Assembly: GCA_937983085.1 (NCBI GenBank)
Contig: CALJKZ010000177.1
Span: 1-20,495, forward strand
Source of the DNA: an uncultured Gemmatimonadales bacterium
Lineage (GTDB): Bacteria > Gemmatimonadota > Gemmatimonadetes > Longimicrobiales > Gaopeijiaceae
Length of the DNA stretch: 20,495 bases
Direction: 5' to 3'
Program-made: the position numbers and the translations under genes
The notes under the pieces: generated by a model
Databases searched by the model: none
Told to the model about the DNA's origin: nothing
What the model saw: the letters and a program-made list of their open reading frames with translations, nothing else
Part shown: piece after piece, positions 19,970-20,495 of the stretch
Position numbering within the stretch: position 1 is the first letter of the stretch
Layout: every line of letters begins with the position of its first letter

Positions 19970-20495
19970 CGGCGAACTCCGGGTTCGTCTGCTTCAGGGT
20001 CAGCAAGCGACCCAACTGCGCCCGCCAGGCATTCGGGTTCCGCTCCACGGCGCGGTACGTGGTCGTGAGCCAGCGCGTGAGCGCCGGGTTCGACAGCCAC
20101 CGTGCCGCGACGTTCTCGACGCCGAACAGCGCAGCCGGAGCCGCAGCGGCGCCCGCGATGGCCGCACCCGCGCCACCCGCCGATCCGCCCGCCCAAGCGC
20201 CCGCCCCCGCGAGGGGGATTCCGGCCATCTGGTTGAACACGTACAGCGCGTTGTTGACCGAGCCGCGAGCCGACAACGGGTTCTTCGCGAACCGCTCGGC
20301 GATGAGCGCGAAGTCCTTGAGCGCCCGCAACTGATCGGCATCGAACAACGCCGCCTGTGACTCCGGCGTCATCTTGTTGAACTGCCGCACCATCGCCTGC
20401 GGCGTGAAGTTCCCCTGCGCATCGCGTCCGAGCCGGGAGATCGCGAACGACTGAAGGTTGCGCCAGTCCTCCGGATCCGCCGTGCGCCGCAGCGC
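19926..20495 (-). CDS. C-terminal part of a probable phage virion protein (partial)
   Basis: The frame is open to the window edge, so only the last 189 or so residues are visible. The sequence is helical with Arg, Gln and Asn (DPEDWRNLQSFAISRLG, then TPESQAALFDADQLRALKDFALIAERF), then NNALYVFNQMAGIPLAG, a long Gly/Ala-rich hydrophobic stretch, and a helical end (LSNPALTRWLTTTYRAVERNPNAW). This pattern fits C-termini of large internal virion or ejection proteins of podovirus-like phages, in which a Gly/Ala membrane-active segment is followed by an 'NPxxxxWL' region. Identification is tentative; a tape-measure-like protein is an alternative. Confidence 0.6.
   Translation of the reverse strand, partial: ALRRTADPEDWRNLQSFAISRLGRDAQGNFTPQAMVRQFNKMTPESQAALFDADQLRALKDFALIAERFAKNPLSARGSVNNALYVFNQMAGIPLAGAGAWAGGSAGGAGAAIAGAAAAPAALFGVENVAARWLSNPALTRWLTTTYRAVERNPNAWRAQLGRLLTLKQTNPEFADAIDAYYNAATEGR

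Overview
The window looks like part of a tailed bacteriophage or prophage genome, possibly a metagenomic contig. It is GC-rich, densely packed with overlapping small genes, carries a complete phage replication cassette, and has phage structural genes at its right edge. The base composition suggests a high-GC host, perhaps an actinobacterium, but nothing in the sequence fixes the host. No integrase, terminase large subunit, portal, lysis gene, rRNA or CRISPR array is visible.

Positions 1-8157 hold about 21 small plus-strand genes, mostly joined by ATGA or GTGA stop/start overlaps, so they probably form one polycistronic unit whose promoter lies outside the window. Most are unknown. Recognisable members are a phage-type DNA cytosine methyltransferase-like protein, a DUF5662 protein, two very small membrane proteins, a coiled-coil protein with an acidic tail, and at least six proteins with paired CxxC zinc-binding motifs. 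The unit ends at a strong bidirectional hairpin terminator (8189-8220).

Positions 8288-18775 are a minus-strand replication operon read right to left. In transcription order it encodes a small putative DNA-binding protein, a SNF2-like helicase, a charged low-complexity protein, a DUF2800 (Cas4/AddB-like) nuclease, a DUF2815 single-strand DNA-binding protein, a T7 endonuclease I-like resolvase, a family A DNA polymerase with proofreading domain, a PrimPol/D5-type primase-helicase, and a patatin-like phospholipase. A 285-base gap between the ssDNA-binding protein and the resolvase holds a truncated tRNA-Ala-like element and other stem-loops. A sigma70-like promoter with an overlapping inverted repeat sits just upstream of the operon, right after hairpins that probably end the preceding transcript.

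Positions 18944-20495 (minus strand) are the tail end of a structural region: a protein with two fibronectin type III domains, a small helix-turn-helix/cysteine-rich protein, and the C-terminal part of a probable virion protein cut by the window edge.

Together the minus-strand genes supply priming, unwinding, polymerisation, ssDNA protection, recombination nuclease activity and branch resolution, so this phage probably runs its own replisome. The plus-strand genes are likely accessory or host-interaction functions. The best leads for something undescribed are the tRNA-like element inside the replication operon, the catalytically intact patatin at the end of that operon, the charge-patterned disordered tails shared by two neighbouring proteins, the repeated stop-codon/ribosome-site cassettes, and the plus-strand zinc-ribbon cluster.
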